Below are positions 4,815 to 5,894 of a stretch of 5,894 nucleotides of DNA, one piece after another. Where the stretch lies: assembly GCA_900767015.1 (NCBI GenBank), contig CAAFXQ010000073.1:1-5894 (forward strand). Reading direction: 5' to 3'. The DNA comes from Clostridia bacterium (lineage in GTDB: Bacteria; Bacillota; Clostridia; Oscillospirales; Acutalibacteraceae). The position numbers and the translations under genes were made by a program. Position 1 is the first letter of the stretch. Each line of letters begins with the position of its first letter. The notes under the pieces are model-generated. The model searched no databases. It saw only the letters and a list, made by a program, of their open reading frames with translations, and had not been told where the DNA came from.

Positions 4815-5369
4815 ATGGAACAAGCCTCCTTTAACGAAAGTATATCGTCCGGCGGACTCCGGTCGGTCGCCGATATCAAATTGCTTGTGTGCTATCTGCT
4901 CAAAAAGCTTGACGCACCGATAGAAAGAACGCAAATGATCGAAGTGCTTCAGGAAAACGACACGGCGAATTACTTCGAAGCCAATCAGGCAGTCAGCGAG
5001 CTTATCAAAAACGGAAGGATATTCTGTGAGCTTTCCGACGAGCGGGAGCTTTTGAGTATAACGCCGCAGGCGAAATACGATGTGATGCAGATTGAGTCGT
5101 CTTTGCCGAAAACGCTTCGGGAGAGGGCTTTCGCCGCCGCCTTACGCATCATCAGCCGGGACAGGGTCGAACGGGAAAGCCGGGTCTTAGTCGAAAAGCA
5201 GGAAACCGGTTATTATGTGACGTTTATCATCGAAGATGTCGGAACCGAGCTGCTCAGGCTGAAGGTCTACGTTTCCGATCTGTCACAGGTCGAGCTTGTC
5301 AAACGGAATTTTTACGAAAAGGCCGTCAGCATTTATTCTGATATTATCTCATCACTTACCGTTGAATAA
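4815..5369 (+). CDS. DUF4364 family protein, winged-helix-like
   Basis: The protein has 184 residues, a usual length for DUF4364, a family found mostly in Clostridia. Residues 18-90 look like a winged helix: helices from DIKLLVCYLLKKL and ERTQMIEVLQEN, a third from YFEANQAVSELIKNG, then a wing FCELSDERELLSITPQAKYDV. Residues 95-118 form a linker helix (SLPKTLRERAFAAALRI). The rest, about 122-184, alternates strands with a closing helix. There is no signal peptide or membrane helix, so it is cytoplasmic. The role of the family is not established; DNA binding is suggested by the fold only. The ATG at 4815 has GGAAAGGG eight bases upstream. The next gene starts 24 bases after its stop, so the two probably form an operon. 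The family call is from memory of its pattern. Confidence 0.8.
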   Translation: MEQASFNESISSGGLRSVADIKLLVCYLLKKLDAPIERTQMIEVLQENDTANYFEANQAVSELIKNGRIFCELSDERELLSITPQAKYDVMQIESSLPKTLRERAFAAALRIISRDRVERESRVLVEKQETGYYVTFIIEDVGTELLRLKVYVSDLSQVELVKRNFYEKAVSIYSDIISSLTVE

Positions 5370-5393
5370 AAACCGAAAGGAAAAGGGAAAAGT

Positions 5394-5894
5394 ATGTTCA
5401 AGAAATTTTTAGCGTTTTTTCTGGCTTTTGTTGCCATGGGCGCTTCGGTGTTCATGATGTATTGGAAGTATGTAAGACCGTCCGAGTATCCGGTGTTTAT
5501 CGAAAGCTTTGATCACGGCGTCATGACGGTCAACAAAAGCGGAAGCACAGGCGAGGATCAGAAGTTCAGGGTCATGTGCAAACGAGGAGAAACCATCACG
5601 ATCAACATTAACCCGGAAAGAACGGATACGGCTTATTACGACCTTTCAAAGCTGTATGTCAACGGTGTTGATGTGACCGATCAGGTCAGTATGCTTCAGT
5701 ATAAGACTGAGGTGAACCATAAGCTGACCGTTCTTGCCTACTTCAAAAAGGGCAAGAGACCTGCGGGATATACGGCTTCGTCGAATCTTGACTTCCCCGA
5801 TAAGCCGACAATCGAAGAACCGTTTACCGTGTCGTATCTCGCAAGCCGGGATGCTTACGATATCAAGGATCCTTCGGTGATTTATGATGAAAAG
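5394..5894 (+). CDS. Membrane-anchored extracytoplasmic protein, partial (3' end outside window)
   Basis: ATG at 5394 follows AAAGGAAAAGGG and opens a frame of 167 codons that runs off the right edge without a stop. Residues 4-24 (KFLAFFLAFVAMGASVFMMYW) form one hydrophobic helix after a MFKK start, either a signal anchor or a signal peptide; no clear cleavage site is visible, and an anchor is preferred. Residues 35-118 look beta-rich, with YVNGVDVTDQV (88-98) and HKLTVLAYFKKG (109-120), a rhythm like that of InlB-type or other bacterial surface repeats. The last visible residues, YDIKDPSVIYDEK, resemble the opening of a five-bladed beta-propeller glycosidase (GH43-like 'DPSVI'), but this rests on a few residues. 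The gene lies 24 bases after DUF4364 with no promoter between. I do not recognise the whole protein. Confidence 0.8.
   Translation, partial: MFKKFLAFFLAFVAMGASVFMMYWKYVRPSEYPVFIESFDHGVMTVNKSGSTGEDQKFRVMCKRGETITININPERTDTAYYDLSKLYVNGVDVTDQVSMLQYKTEVNHKLTVLAYFKKGKRPAGYTASSNLDFPDKPTIEEPFTVSYLASRDAYDIKDPSVIYDEK

Noticed and set aside
1..5894. Defence, phage or mobile-element system
   Set aside because: No transposase, integrase, attachment repeats, CRISPR repeats, toxin-antitoxin pair or known defence domain was seen on either strand.

Overview
The window looks like chromosome from an anaerobic Gram-positive bacterium, most likely a gut-type Clostridia (Oscillospirales/Ruminococcaceae-like). The reasons are a reverse-type rubrerythrin next to a PerR-type regulator, a DUF4364 protein, sigma-A promoters with TG-extended -10 boxes, strong GGAGG ribosome sites and roughly 50% GC. 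The taxonomy is an inference from gene content. I see no RNA genes, insertion sequences, CRISPR arrays or phage genes, and no intergenic stretch longer than about 230 bases.

Layout. Bases 1-110 hold at most the end of an upstream gene and then an AT-rich promoter region. A plus-strand gene (171-2171) encodes a 666-residue secreted protein: signal peptide, C-type lectin fold, then an alpha/beta-hydrolase-like region whose nucleophile elbow carries Cys instead of Ser. Two back-to-back hairpin terminators (2197-2266) separate it from a convergent minus-strand group. Read 5' to 3' on the minus strand, that group is a YjjG/YfnB-type HAD nucleotidase (4582-3887), a PerR-type Fur-family regulator (3766-3377), a reverse rubrerythrin (3313-2774) and a small two-helix DUF3592-like membrane protein (2770-2339). 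On the other side of the divergent HAD promoter region, the plus strand carries a DUF4364 protein (4815-5369) and the first 167 codons of a membrane-anchored protein that runs off the right edge (from 5394).

How it works together. The regulator has a consensus sigma-A promoter with a perfect 7-1-7 Fur-family operator just downstream of its -10 box. No convincing promoter lies between it and rubrerythrin, and the small membrane protein starts 3 bases after rubrerythrin. The three therefore look like one autoregulated peroxide-defence operon. The HAD nucleotidase has its own promoter but no clear terminator, so it may read into the operon. The lectin-hydrolase is a separate, monocistronic secreted protein. 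DUF4364 and the partial gene are probably co-transcribed.

The points most worth a second look are the lectin plus Cys-nucleophile hydrolase architecture, the Fur-type operator on a regulator with PerR-type metal ligands, and the GC-poor membrane protein appended to the peroxide operon.
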